Source: Chitinophagaceae bacterium
GTDB taxonomy: Bacteria > Bacteroidota > Bacteroidia > Chitinophagales > Chitinophagaceae
Assembly (NCBI GenBank): GCA_947463755.1
Contig: CANHUK010000062.1
Coordinates: 1 to 7,587 of the forward strand
Direction of reading: 5' to 3'
Length of the DNA stretch: 7,587 nucleotides
Part shown: piece after piece, positions 1 through 6,020 of the stretch
Layout: the number at the start of each line of letters is the position of its first letter
Numbering within the stretch: position 1 is the stretch's first letter
Program-made: the position numbers and the translations under genes
Notes under the pieces: generated by a model
The model's input: only the letters and a program-made list of their open reading frames with translations
What the model was told of the DNA's origin: nothing
The model's database searches: none

Positions 1-232
1 CCCCGGCGATGAACTCCGTGTCACCGTTCAGGTGATGACCATCACCGGTAAGATCGTCCGAACGATCGACCGGCGGATATCCACAGACGGGAACCGCTCC
101 GATGATATCGAATGGGATGGCCGCGACGATGTCGGAGGGCGCCTCGGCCGCGGCGTCTACATCTACCGGCTGCGGGTCGCTTCCCCAGACGGACAACAGA
201 CTGAAAAGATTGAAAAACTCCTCTTGTTCTGA
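1..232 (+). CDS. porU: C-terminal end of type IX secretion sortase PorU (5' partial)
   Basis: Only the last 77 codons are present, in the frame that begins at base 2. The gene is open from the left edge to the TGA at 230-232, so the true start lies upstream. The visible piece is a FlgD/Ig-like sandwich of the kind that ends type IX secretion proteins: a VTVQVMTITGKIV strand pair, then WDGRDDVGGRLGRGVYIYRL, and a final EKIEKLLLF strand. In known systems PorU is the surface cysteine protease that removes the C-terminal sorting domain of cargo and joins cargo to the surface. The call depends strongly on the next gene being porV, since porU-porV is a conserved pair. The catalytic His and Cys are outside the window and cannot be checked. 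Another secreted protein with a C-terminal sorting domain is possible but less likely. Confidence 0.83.
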   Translation, partial: PGDELRVTVQVMTITGKIVRTIDRRISTDGNRSDDIEWDGRDDVGGRLGRGVYIYRLRVASPDGQQTEKIEKLLLF

Positions 233-321
233 TAGTCGTCATTTTGTCGTACCTTGTATCATAAACCCGCCTGATCGAATAGACATCTACCCCACTTTCC
301 TCTCATCGCAAACACTTTTTC

Positions 322-1467
322 ATGCAATCTATCTTACTGAGGACCCTGGTGGGTGGGGTACTCGCCATCGGTCCGATGACATTGGCGGCACAGACAGAAC
401 CGATCAACGTAGTCACCTCCGCGGTGCCATTCCTGCGGATATCCCCCGACGCGCGTGCCGGCGGAATGGGTGACCTTGGGGTCGCTACCCTCCCGGATGT
501 CAACTCACAGTTCTACAATGTGGCCAAATATCCCTTCTCGTCCCGAAGGAGTGGCATCGCCCTTACCTACACTCCCTGGCTGAAGGACCTCGGCCTGACA
601 GATGTGTATCTCACCACCCTTGCCGGATTTCACAAGATCGACGAAGAACAATCGATCTCGGGATCCCTCAGATACTTCAGTCTGGGCAATATCCAGTTCA
701 CCGACAATTTCGGGAATGACCTGCAAATGGTCCGCCCCCGCGAATTCGCCATTGACGCGGGATATGCCCGAAAACTCTCTGATGAGCTAAGCCTGGGCGT
801 CGCGCTCCGTTACATCAACTCCAACCTTGCGGGCAACTCATCCGTCAACGGCGTTTCATACAAGGCAGGCACTTCCGTGGCCGGCGACCTTGGTCTCTAT
901 TACACGCGCCCTGACGCTGACGGTTCCGGACTGAGCCTTGGACTGGCCATGACCAACCTGGGGGCCAAGATCGGCTACACCGATGATGCCGCGGCAAAGG
1001 ATTTCATCCCTGCCAACCTCGCGATCGGCGGTGTGTACACCAGGGTCGTCAATGAAGTCAACCGGATCTCTTTCGGACTCGACATCCACAAAATGCTGGT
1101 GCCTACGCCCCCCTCGCTCGGTGATTCCGCCGGACTGGTGAGCTATCGGAGTAAAGGTGTCGTAGGCAGCTGGTTCAGCTCATTCGGAGATGCACCCGGC
1201 GGCTTCGCGGAAGAGTTGAAGGAATTCTCCTTCTCCTCGGGCATGGAATACTGGTATAATGACCAGTTTGCTTTCCGTCTTGGGTATTTTTATGAAGATA
1301 AGACCAAGGGCAACCGCCAGTATTTCTCCATGGGTGCGGGCATCCGTTACAATGTTTTTGGTATCAATTTCTCATATCTCATTCCTTCCGGCACCGGCGT
1401 GAACCGAAATCCACTCTCCAATACCATGCGTTTCAGTCTGGTATTCGATCTGGACGGCAACGAGTGA
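322..1467 (+). CDS. porV: PorV (LptO), type IX secretion outer-membrane shuttle protein
   Basis: The product is 381 residues, close to the roughly 390 of Porphyromonas PorV. A signal peptide covers residues 1 to about 24 (hydrophobic core, then LAAQ). Next comes the family signature at about 34-69: AVPFLRISPDARAGGMGDLG, then ATLPDVNSQFYN and AKY. The rest alternates in the way of beta strands, as expected for a 14-stranded FadL-like barrel, and ends in RFSLVFDLDGNE. In characterised species PorV collects cargo leaving the SprA/Sov translocon by its C-terminal domain and carries it to the PorU sortase. It lies 89 bases after porU. No strong Shine-Dalgarno precedes the ATG, which is usual in this phylum. 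No TAnnTTTG element is clear in the gap, so co-transcription with porU is plausible. An intrinsic terminator follows the stop at once. Confidence 0.95.
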   Translation: MQSILLRTLVGGVLAIGPMTLAAQTEPINVVTSAVPFLRISPDARAGGMGDLGVATLPDVNSQFYNVAKYPFSSRRSGIALTYTPWLKDLGLTDVYLTTLAGFHKIDEEQSISGSLRYFSLGNIQFTDNFGNDLQMVRPREFAIDAGYARKLSDELSLGVALRYINSNLAGNSSVNGVSYKAGTSVAGDLGLYYTRPDADGSGLSLGLAMTNLGAKIGYTDDAAAKDFIPANLAIGGVYTRVVNEVNRISFGLDIHKMLVPTPPSLGDSAGLVSYRSKGVVGSWFSSFGDAPGGFAEELKEFSFSSGMEYWYNDQFAFRLGYFYEDKTKGNRQYFSMGAGIRYNVFGINFSYLIPSGTGVNRNPLSNTMRFSLVFDLDGNE

Positions 1468-1488
1468 GTTCCGGGACCAAACGTATCC

Positions 1489-1519
1489 AAGGCCGCCCAA
1501 AAGGCGGCCTTCTTTCTTT
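1489..1519 (+). terminator. Intrinsic terminator after porV
   Basis: A perfect 9-bp stem, AAGGCCGCC (1489-1497) with GGCGGCCTT (1503-1511), encloses a five-base CAAAA loop and is followed by the T-rich run CTTTCTTT. It starts 21 bases after the porV stop. The ispF promoter begins only about 10 bases later, so it separates the porU-porV unit from the ispF unit. Confidence 0.85.
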
Positions 1520-1528
1520 GATCCACGC

Positions 1529-1557
1529 TTGCACGTCATCCGCATGGCGTATTTTTG
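1529..1557 (+). promoter_or_regulatory. Bacteroidota-type promoter of the ispF unit
   Basis: TATTTTTG at 1550-1557 matches the phylum's -7 consensus TAnnTTTG exactly. A TTG at 1529-1531 lies 18 bases upstream, where the -33 element belongs. Transcription should start around 1563-1565, leaving only about 5-7 bases before the ispF ATG at 1570, so the message would be nearly leaderless. The TSS estimate is an inference from the consensus, not something visible in the sequence. Confidence 0.72.
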
Positions 1558-1569
1558 TAAAAATTATAT

Positions 1570-2052
1570 ATGGCGTTCAGGATCGGATTCGGCATCGATT
1601 TCCATCAGCTTGTGGAAGGGCGTGACCTGTGGCTCGGCGGGGTGAAGATCCCGCACCATCTCGGCGCCAAGGGGCACAGCGATGCCGACGTACTGTTGCA
1701 CGCCATCTGCGATGCCATGCTCGGCGCCGCGGCCATGGGAGATATCGGGGTGCATTTCCCGGATACGAGTGCCGATTTCAAGGACATCGACAGCAAGATC
1801 CTGCTGGATCGCACACGATCCCTGATCGCCACAAAGGGCTACCGCGTGGTGAATGTAGACAGCAGCCTTTGCCTCGAGGCCCCGAAGATCAAGCCCCACG
1901 TCCCTGCCATGACAGCGGTCATTGCCCGCATCCTGGGGGTGGAGGAAGACGCGGTGTCCATCAAGGCCACCACGACCGAAAAGATGGGCTTCGTGGGTCG
2001 GGAAGAGGGACTGGTCGCCTACGCCTCCGTATTGCTGGAACGGGATGCCTAA
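1570..2052 (+). CDS. ispF: 2-C-methyl-D-erythritol 2,4-cyclodiphosphate synthase IspF
   Basis: This cytoplasmic MEP-pathway enzyme converts CDP-ME 2-phosphate to MEcPP and CMP on the way to isopentenyl diphosphate. At 160 residues it has the normal full length. The metal ligands are visible: D10 and H12 in GIDFHQL, and H44 in GHSDADVLLH. GDIGVHFPD (57-65) and the substrate-binding stretch KATTTEKMGFVGR (132-144) are also in place, so the enzyme should be active. The start is fixed by the near-N-terminal RIGFGIDFH motif and by the consensus promoter just upstream. No Shine-Dalgarno is possible in so short a leader. It heads a run of four plus-strand genes, with dut beginning 11 or 23 bases after its stop. 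The pathway's product also feeds undecaprenyl carriers, a loose link to the envelope genes downstream. Confidence 0.98.
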   Translation: MAFRIGFGIDFHQLVEGRDLWLGGVKIPHHLGAKGHSDADVLLHAICDAMLGAAAMGDIGVHFPDTSADFKDIDSKILLDRTRSLIATKGYRVVNVDSSLCLEAPKIKPHVPAMTAVIARILGVEEDAVSIKATTTEKMGFVGREEGLVAYASVLLERDA

Positions 2053-2065
2053 GCTGAACATCAAT

Positions 2066-2070
2066 GAGGA
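2066..2070 (+). promoter_or_regulatory. Ribosome binding site that decides the dut start
   Basis: GAGGA lies five bases before the ATG at 2076. It overlaps the alternative ATG at 2064, which itself has no purine-rich leader. This favours the downstream start. Shine-Dalgarno use is weak in Bacteroidota, so the argument is supportive only. Confidence 0.5.
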
Positions 2071-2075
2071 CGAAC

Positions 2076-2516
2076 ATGCCGGTCAACATCGATATCATCA
2101 ACAGATCACCCCACCCGCTGCCGGCCTATGCCACGGAAGGTTCATCCGGTATGGATGTCCGCGCTCATCTCACCGCAGACATCAGCCTCGCACCGATGCA
2201 ACGTGCCCTGGTGCCGACGGGGCTCTTCCTGGCGATACCACAAGGATATGAGGTGCAGGTGCGTCCGCGCAGCGGACTGGCACTGAAACAGGGGATCACC
2301 TGCCTCAATACGCCGGGCACGATCGATGCCGACTATCGCGGGGAGGTGGGTGTCATCCTCGTCAACCTGTCGGCAGAACTGCAGGTCATCCGCGACGGAG
2401 ACCGGATCGCACAGCTGGTCGTGCAACGGGTTGAGCGGGCCGAATGGAGGGGCGTGGATACGCTGTCGGAGACCGAACGCAGCACAGGAGGTTTCGGCCA
2501 TACCGGGATTCAATGA
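2076..2516 (+). CDS. dut: Deoxyuridine 5'-triphosphate nucleotidohydrolase (dUTPase)
   Basis: The trimeric enzyme hydrolyses dUTP to dUMP and pyrophosphate, keeping uracil out of DNA and supplying dUMP for thymidylate synthesis. The 146 residues show all five family motifs: I, GMDVRA (25-30); II, PRSGLA (64-69); [13 protein letters not shown] (81-90) with the catalytic Asp and the base-stacking Tyr; [11 protein letters not shown] (108-116); V, the glycine-rich [11 protein letters not shown] (134-144) that closes over the phosphates. An in-frame ATG at 2064 would add four residues (MRTN). I chose 2076 because of the GAGGA before it and because the [11 protein letters not shown] start matches the usual family N-terminus. 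It sits tightly between ispF and the lipoprotein gene (16 bases to the next ATG) and is almost certainly co-transcribed. Confidence 0.97.
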   Translation: MPVNIDIINRSPHPLPAYATEGSSGMDVRAHLTADISLAPMQRALVPTGLFLAIPQGYEVQVRPRSGLALKQGITCLNTPGTIDADYRGEVGVILVNLSAELQVIRDGDRIAQLVVQRVERAEWRGVDTLSETERSTGGFGHTGIQ

Positions 2517-2532
2517 CGAACAACGCCCACAC

Positions 2533-3372
2533 ATGAGGATAACATACCTGCTTTCTATCCTTTTTCTGCTGGCAACAGCCTGCCATACGGCCCGAAAATC
2601 CGTGCAGCCCCTGCCGGTGACGGAGCCTCCGAAAGATACGATGGTCGTTGTCACCCCCTCCGCCCCCTCACGGACAGACTCGCTGACGGAGGATTCTGTC
2701 CGCCGCGTCCGGGGTGCAATGGCCCGGATCGACAGCAACCGCATCCACTTTGAAACATTCTCCGCCAGGGTCAAGGTGGATTACAAGGACACAAAGGACA
2801 AGAATCTGGATTTCAATGCGTTCATCCGCATGCGTCGCGACAGTATTGTGTGGGTCTCCGTCATAGCGGCCCTGGGCGTTGAGGCCTTTCGCGTGCTCAT
2901 TCGACCTGACAGTGTCATGATCATGGACAAGCTCGAAAAGACCATCAAGTACGCTACGGTTGCCGATCTTCAGCAGATCACACAACTGCCCTTCGATTTC
3001 GCCACCCTTCAGCAGCTCATCGCCGGTAATCCACTTTACATGGACGGCGAATTGCAGTCTTATCGCGAAGCGTCCGGAATCGTATCGATGTTCCTGTCGG
3101 GAGATCGGTTTCGTCATCTCGCCCAATTTCTGCTGCCCGGCCTGAGCCTGAATGCCAGCCGGCTGGAAGATGCGGATCCGCTTCGGAAAAGATCGGCGAA
3201 CCTTGATTATGAGGCCTATGCAGACATCACCGGCAGGCGCTTTTCGAACATCAGGCGTATCCGGTTGTCGGATCAGCAGACAGTCGACCTGAAGCTGGAA
3301 TTCCGTCAGGTGGAGTTCGATACGCCACAGTCCTATCCCTTCTCCATCCCCAGAAACTATAAATTGAAATAG
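2533..3372 (+). CDS. DUF4292 family lipoprotein (LolA/LolB-like fold suspected)
   Basis: The product is 279 residues. It begins with a lipoprotein signal, MRITYLLSILFLLATAC, with Cys17 as the predicted lipidated residue. A Pro/Ser/Thr-rich tether follows to about residue 50. The folded part starts near residue 70 with FSARVKVDYKD, then NLDFNAFIRMRRDSIVWVSV, GVEAFRVLIRPDSVMIMDK and LIAGNP (162-167). This alternating strand pattern is that of the DUF4292 family. I recall that family being grouped with LolA/LolB-type lipid-binding folds, but that is memory, not a search. The frame is open back to 2326, inside dut. I rejected that extension because the lipobox must be near the N-terminus. Its usual neighbour, a LytM/EnvC-like protein, follows after 74 bases. 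The function is unproven. Receiving lipoproteins at the outer membrane is one reasonable guess. Confidence 0.87.
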   Translation: MRITYLLSILFLLATACHTARKSVQPLPVTEPPKDTMVVVTPSAPSRTDSLTEDSVRRVRGAMARIDSNRIHFETFSARVKVDYKDTKDKNLDFNAFIRMRRDSIVWVSVIAALGVEAFRVLIRPDSVMIMDKLEKTIKYATVADLQQITQLPFDFATLQQLIAGNPLYMDGELQSYREASGIVSMFLSGDRFRHLAQFLLPGLSLNASRLEDADPLRKRSANLDYEAYADITGRRFSNIRRIRLSDQQTVDLKLEFRQVEFDTPQSYPFSIPRNYKLK

Positions 3373-3446
3373 CTTTAACAGCCGGATACACCGCGGAGAT
3401 CTACTTTGGCGCGGTTTTAGCCGGTTCAACATACAAAGTGTCAGGC

Positions 3447-4760
3447 ATGCAGGTATTCATTCGTCCGTTGATCACCTTTTTGTTCTTCTGTACCTCGCTG
3501 GCGATGGTCACCGGCCAGTCGAAGGATGAGCTGGAGCGCAAACGCCGGCAGATCCAGTCGGAGATCGACCAGCTGCAACAGCAGCAGCAGCTCATCAGCA
3601 AAGACAAGAAAGCGGGCATCGGCCAACTCAATCTCATCCAGTCAAAACTCAGGAAGCGATATGCCGTGATCGAAAATATCAACCAGGAGGTCCGCCTGAT
3701 CGACAATTCGATCTTCGCGAACAACCGGGAGATCTACCGGCTGCAAAAGCAGCTGGATACCCTGCGTTCGCAGTACGCCCGCACCATCGAATACGCGTAC
3801 AAGAACCGGAGCAGTTACGACATGCTCAATTTCATCTTCACATCCTCCAGCTTCAATGATGCAGTCAAGCGTGCTGCCTACCTGAAAAGTTATCGTCAGT
3901 ACCGCGAAGATCAGGTGGCCAGCATTCGCCGGACGCGCGAGGAGCTCAGCGTCCGCATCCGTCAGCTCTCCGAGAACAAAGTGCAGAAAAGCCGGACCCT
4001 GGAAGAGCAGAATCTGCAGAAGAAGATGCTGGAAGATGAAAAACGGGAGAAGGCGGGCTTCGTGAATAAGCTGAAGGCACGTGAGAAGGAATTGTCCAAG
4101 GAGTTGACGGCCAAGCGGAAACTAGACAGGGACCTGCAGGCGGCCATCGCGGCGGTCGTACGCCGCGAGATACAGAAGGCGGCGGATGAACGCAGGAAGG
4201 CAGATGCCGCACGTCGCCTCGAGGAAGCCAATGCGGCCACTAAACCGTCTGGTACACCTTCTGCCCCCGCTGCATCCGCGGCAACGGCCAAACCTGCCGC
4301 TCCCGCCCGTCGGGAAGCCGTACTCGAAAGCACGCCGGAAGTGACACGGGTTTCGGTCGGATTTGAGAACAACCGCCGCAATCTGCCCTGGCCGGTGGAT
4401 GCCGCGATGGTAACGTCCGGCTTCGGTCGTCGCCCGATCGAAGGAACCACACTTTTTGAAGAGAATATCGGTATCACCATTGCGACACAGCAGGGGGCCG
4501 CTGTAAAATCCGTATTCGAAGGGGTGGTGAAATCCGTGTTCGATGTGGCGGGCAGCATGGCCGTTACCATCCAGCATGGTAAGTATTTCACGACGTACTA
4601 CAATCTTTCTTCCGCTTCCGTCTCCAAGGGATCACAGGTGTATATGGGCCAGGTCATCGGAAAGGCCGGGGTGAACGACGACGGTGACGGGGAGATCATG
4701 TTCGTGGTCAACAACGAGAGCACCTTCGTTGACCCGCAAGGCTGGCTGAAGTCGAGGTGA
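3447..4760 (+). CDS. EnvC-like murein hydrolase activator: coiled coil plus degenerate LytM (M23) domain
   Basis: The protein has 437 residues. A signal peptide covers 1 to about 24. A long charged heptad-like coiled coil runs from about 26 to 255, with a five-Gln run at 44-48. An Ala/Pro-rich linker follows, and a LytM/M23 domain fills 312-437 (NLPWPVDAAMVTSGFGRRPI onward). The four zinc-ligand positions of active M23 peptidases look replaced: the HxxxD segment reads EENIGIT (338-344), the usual YAHLS reads YYNLS (384-388), and the HLH pair reads EIM (416-418). It is therefore probably not a peptidase but, like EnvC and NlpD, a regulator that activates an amidase in the periplasm. A GTG at 3438 could add three residues, but the ATG at 3447 gives a normal signal peptide. 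It ends 10 bases before the convergent bshA stop. Confidence 0.88.
   Translation: MQVFIRPLITFLFFCTSLAMVTGQSKDELERKRRQIQSEIDQLQQQQQLISKDKKAGIGQLNLIQSKLRKRYAVIENINQEVRLIDNSIFANNREIYRLQKQLDTLRSQYARTIEYAYKNRSSYDMLNFIFTSSSFNDAVKRAAYLKSYRQYREDQVASIRRTREELSVRIRQLSENKVQKSRTLEEQNLQKKMLEDEKREKAGFVNKLKAREKELSKELTAKRKLDRDLQAAIAAVVRREIQKAADERRKADAARRLEEANAATKPSGTPSAPAASAATAKPAAPARREAVLESTPEVTRVSVGFENNRRNLPWPVDAAMVTSGFGRRPIEGTTLFEENIGITIATQQGAAVKSVFEGVVKSVFDVAGSMAVTIQHGKYFTTYYNLSSASVSKGSQVYMGQVIGKAGVNDDGDGEIMFVVNNESTFVDPQGWLKSR
3576..3590 (+). repeat. Short CAG/CAA codon run inside the coiled-coil gene
   Basis: CAA followed by four CAG codons encodes residues 44-48, all Gln, in the first helix of the coiled coil. 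It is a five-unit triplet repeat, short enough to be chance in a Gln-rich helix. Confidence 0.6.
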
Positions 4761-4770
4761 TGTCTGATGA

Positions 4771-5904
4771 TCAGCCCCTGGCATTGGCCAGGCATCGGTC
4801 ATAGAGCGCTTCGTATTGAGGCACGATGCTGGAGATGTCGAATCGCTGTGCCTGCAGGCCCGCTTCTATGCGGAAGGCCGCCAGTGTGGCGTCGTCGGAC
4901 AGGATCCGGATGGCTTTGCGCCCCATATCATCCACGTCTCCTACGGGCCCCATGTATCCATTCACTCCCTGGGTGATGATCTCCGGAAGTCCTCCGACTT
5001 CGGATGCTACGACCGGAACCCCCGCTGCCATCGCCTCCAGGGCGGCCAGACCGAAACTCTCGTATTCTGATGGCAGGAGAAAGAGATCGCTCACGGCGAA
5101 AATATCTTCCATGTCCTGCTGCTTTCCGAGCATGCGCACATCATCACACAGCTCCAGCTGACGGCACAGGTCCTCGGCCATCGGACGCTCAGGTCCGTCG
5201 CCGACCAGCAGCAGCTTGGCGGGCATCGCGCGGCGGATCTCGGCGAAAATGCGGATCACATCGCTGATACGCTTGATCTTTCTGAAATTGGAGGCATGCA
5301 GGACGACCCGCTCGCCGTGGGGGGCGATCACTTTTCGGAATGCCTCGATGGGCTTCTTGCTGAACCTGGCGGTATCCACGAAATTGTGGATGACGGAGAT
5401 CTCCTTATGTATTTTGAAATTGGCGTAGGTTTCGCTGCGGAGATTGTCCGACACGGCCGTGATGGCATCGCTCTGGTTGATGGAGAAGGTGACTACCGGG
5501 GCATAGGTCTTGTCCTTTCCGACCAGGGTGATATCGGTGCCGTGCAGGGTGGTGATGACCGGGATGCTGAGGCCCTCTTCTTCCAGGATCTTTTTTGCCA
5601 TGTAGGCCGCCGCGGCATGCGGAATGGCATAGTGTACATGCAACAGGTCGAGGTGGTTATTGCGGATCACATCCACCATGGCACTCGCCAGTGCCGTTTC
5701 GTAGGGAGGAAAGTCGAACAGGGGATAGGTCGGCACATGGACCTCGTGATAAAAAATATTCGTGCTGAAGCCCGTCAGGCGCACCGGCTGCTGATAGGTG
5801 ATGAAGTGGATGTTGTGGCCCTTGTCGGCCAAGGCTTTGCCCAGTTCCGTCGCCAGTACTCCACTGCCTCCGAAAGTCGGATAACAAACGATCCCGATGT
5901 TCAT
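4771..5904 (-). CDS. bshA: N-acetyl-alpha-D-glucosaminyl L-malate synthase BshA
   Basis: This GT4 glycosyltransferase joins GlcNAc from UDP-GlcNAc to L-malate, the first step of bacillithiol synthesis in the cytoplasm. At 377 residues it has the standard length. Visible landmarks are the start MNIGIVCYPTFGGSG with the glycine loop at 12-15, LATELGKALADKGH, HVHYAIPHA (89-97), TTLHGTDIT (118-126), HASNFRKIKR (203-212), the nucleotide-binding VGDGPE (234-239) and the catalytic E-x7-E at E282 and E290. HASNFRK and LHGTDIT are close to those in Bacillus BshA, which separates it from generic GT4 enzymes. The frame is open to 5952, adding 16 residues. I chose 5904 because the family begins at this Met and the promoter at 5933-5940 lies inside the extension. 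BshB and BshC are not in the window. It converges on the EnvC-like gene. Confidence 0.95.
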   Translation of the reverse strand: MNIGIVCYPTFGGSGVLATELGKALADKGHNIHFITYQQPVRLTGFSTNIFYHEVHVPTYPLFDFPPYETALASAMVDVIRNNHLDLLHVHYAIPHAAAAYMAKKILEEEGLSIPVITTLHGTDITLVGKDKTYAPVVTFSINQSDAITAVSDNLRSETYANFKIHKEISVIHNFVDTARFSKKPIEAFRKVIAPHGERVVLHASNFRKIKRISDVIRIFAEIRRAMPAKLLLVGDGPERPMAEDLCRQLELCDDVRMLGKQQDMEDIFAVSDLFLLPSEYESFGLAALEAMAAGVPVVASEVGGLPEIITQGVNGYMGPVGDVDDMGRKAIRILSDDATLAAFRIEAGLQAQRFDISSIVPQYEALYDRCLANARG

Positions 5905-5932
5905 GGCCGCCGATTGATGAATGATAAGTCTG

Positions 5933-5940
5933 CAAAGGTA
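5933..5940 (-). promoter_or_regulatory. -7 element of the bshA promoter
   Basis: Read on the minus strand this is TACCTTTG, an exact match to the Bacteroidota TAnnTTTG. It lies 28 bases before the chosen bshA ATG, implying a leader of about 20 bases. I see no convincing TTG at the -33 distance. The element's position argues against the longer bshA start at 5952. Confidence 0.62.
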
Positions 5941-6020
5941 GTCTTTATGCAACGATCGGCATGTGACGATATCGTTAGGCCATTTCGCAGAAAATCGGTA
6001 AATTCCATCAAATTCGGATT

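Noticed and set aside
250..256. TACCTTG as a possible -7 element for porV
   Set aside because: It lacks one T of the consensus and the nearest TTG is about 23 bases upstream, longer than usual. Read-through from porU is as likely.
1564..2064. A 166-codon minus-strand frame opposite ispF
   Set aside because: It is a shadow of ispF, whose metal ligands and motifs are complete.
2142..2774. A 210-codon minus-strand frame across dut and the lipoprotein start
   Set aside because: It overlaps all five dUTPase motifs on the other strand and has no recognisable family features.
3402..3408. TACTTTG as a possible -7 element for the EnvC-like gene
   Set aside because: It is one base short of TAnnTTTG and has no TTG at the right distance upstream.
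3390..3418. ACCGCG and CGCGGT arms followed by TTTT between the lipoprotein and EnvC-like genes
   Set aside because: The stem is only 6 bp with a 14-base loop, too weak to call a terminator or attenuator. It may be worth noting if RNA data show a drop there.
2668..3432. A 254-codon minus-strand open frame opposite the DUF4292 gene
   Set aside because: The plus-strand gene has a lipobox and family motifs. The minus-strand product has no signal peptide or recognisable motif.
3962..4591. A 209-codon Ser/Arg/Ala-rich minus-strand frame
   Set aside because: Its composition is the reverse of the charged coiled-coil and linker codons, which explains the frame without a gene.
4777..4792. CCTGGC-ATTG-GCCAGG inverted repeat at the end of bshA
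   Set aside because: It is a perfect 6-bp stem but lies in coding sequence and has no T-run on either strand, so it is not a convincing terminator.
5999..6006. TAAATTCC as a -7 element for the 6021 gene
   Set aside because: The last two bases do not match TTTG and the upstream element is poor.
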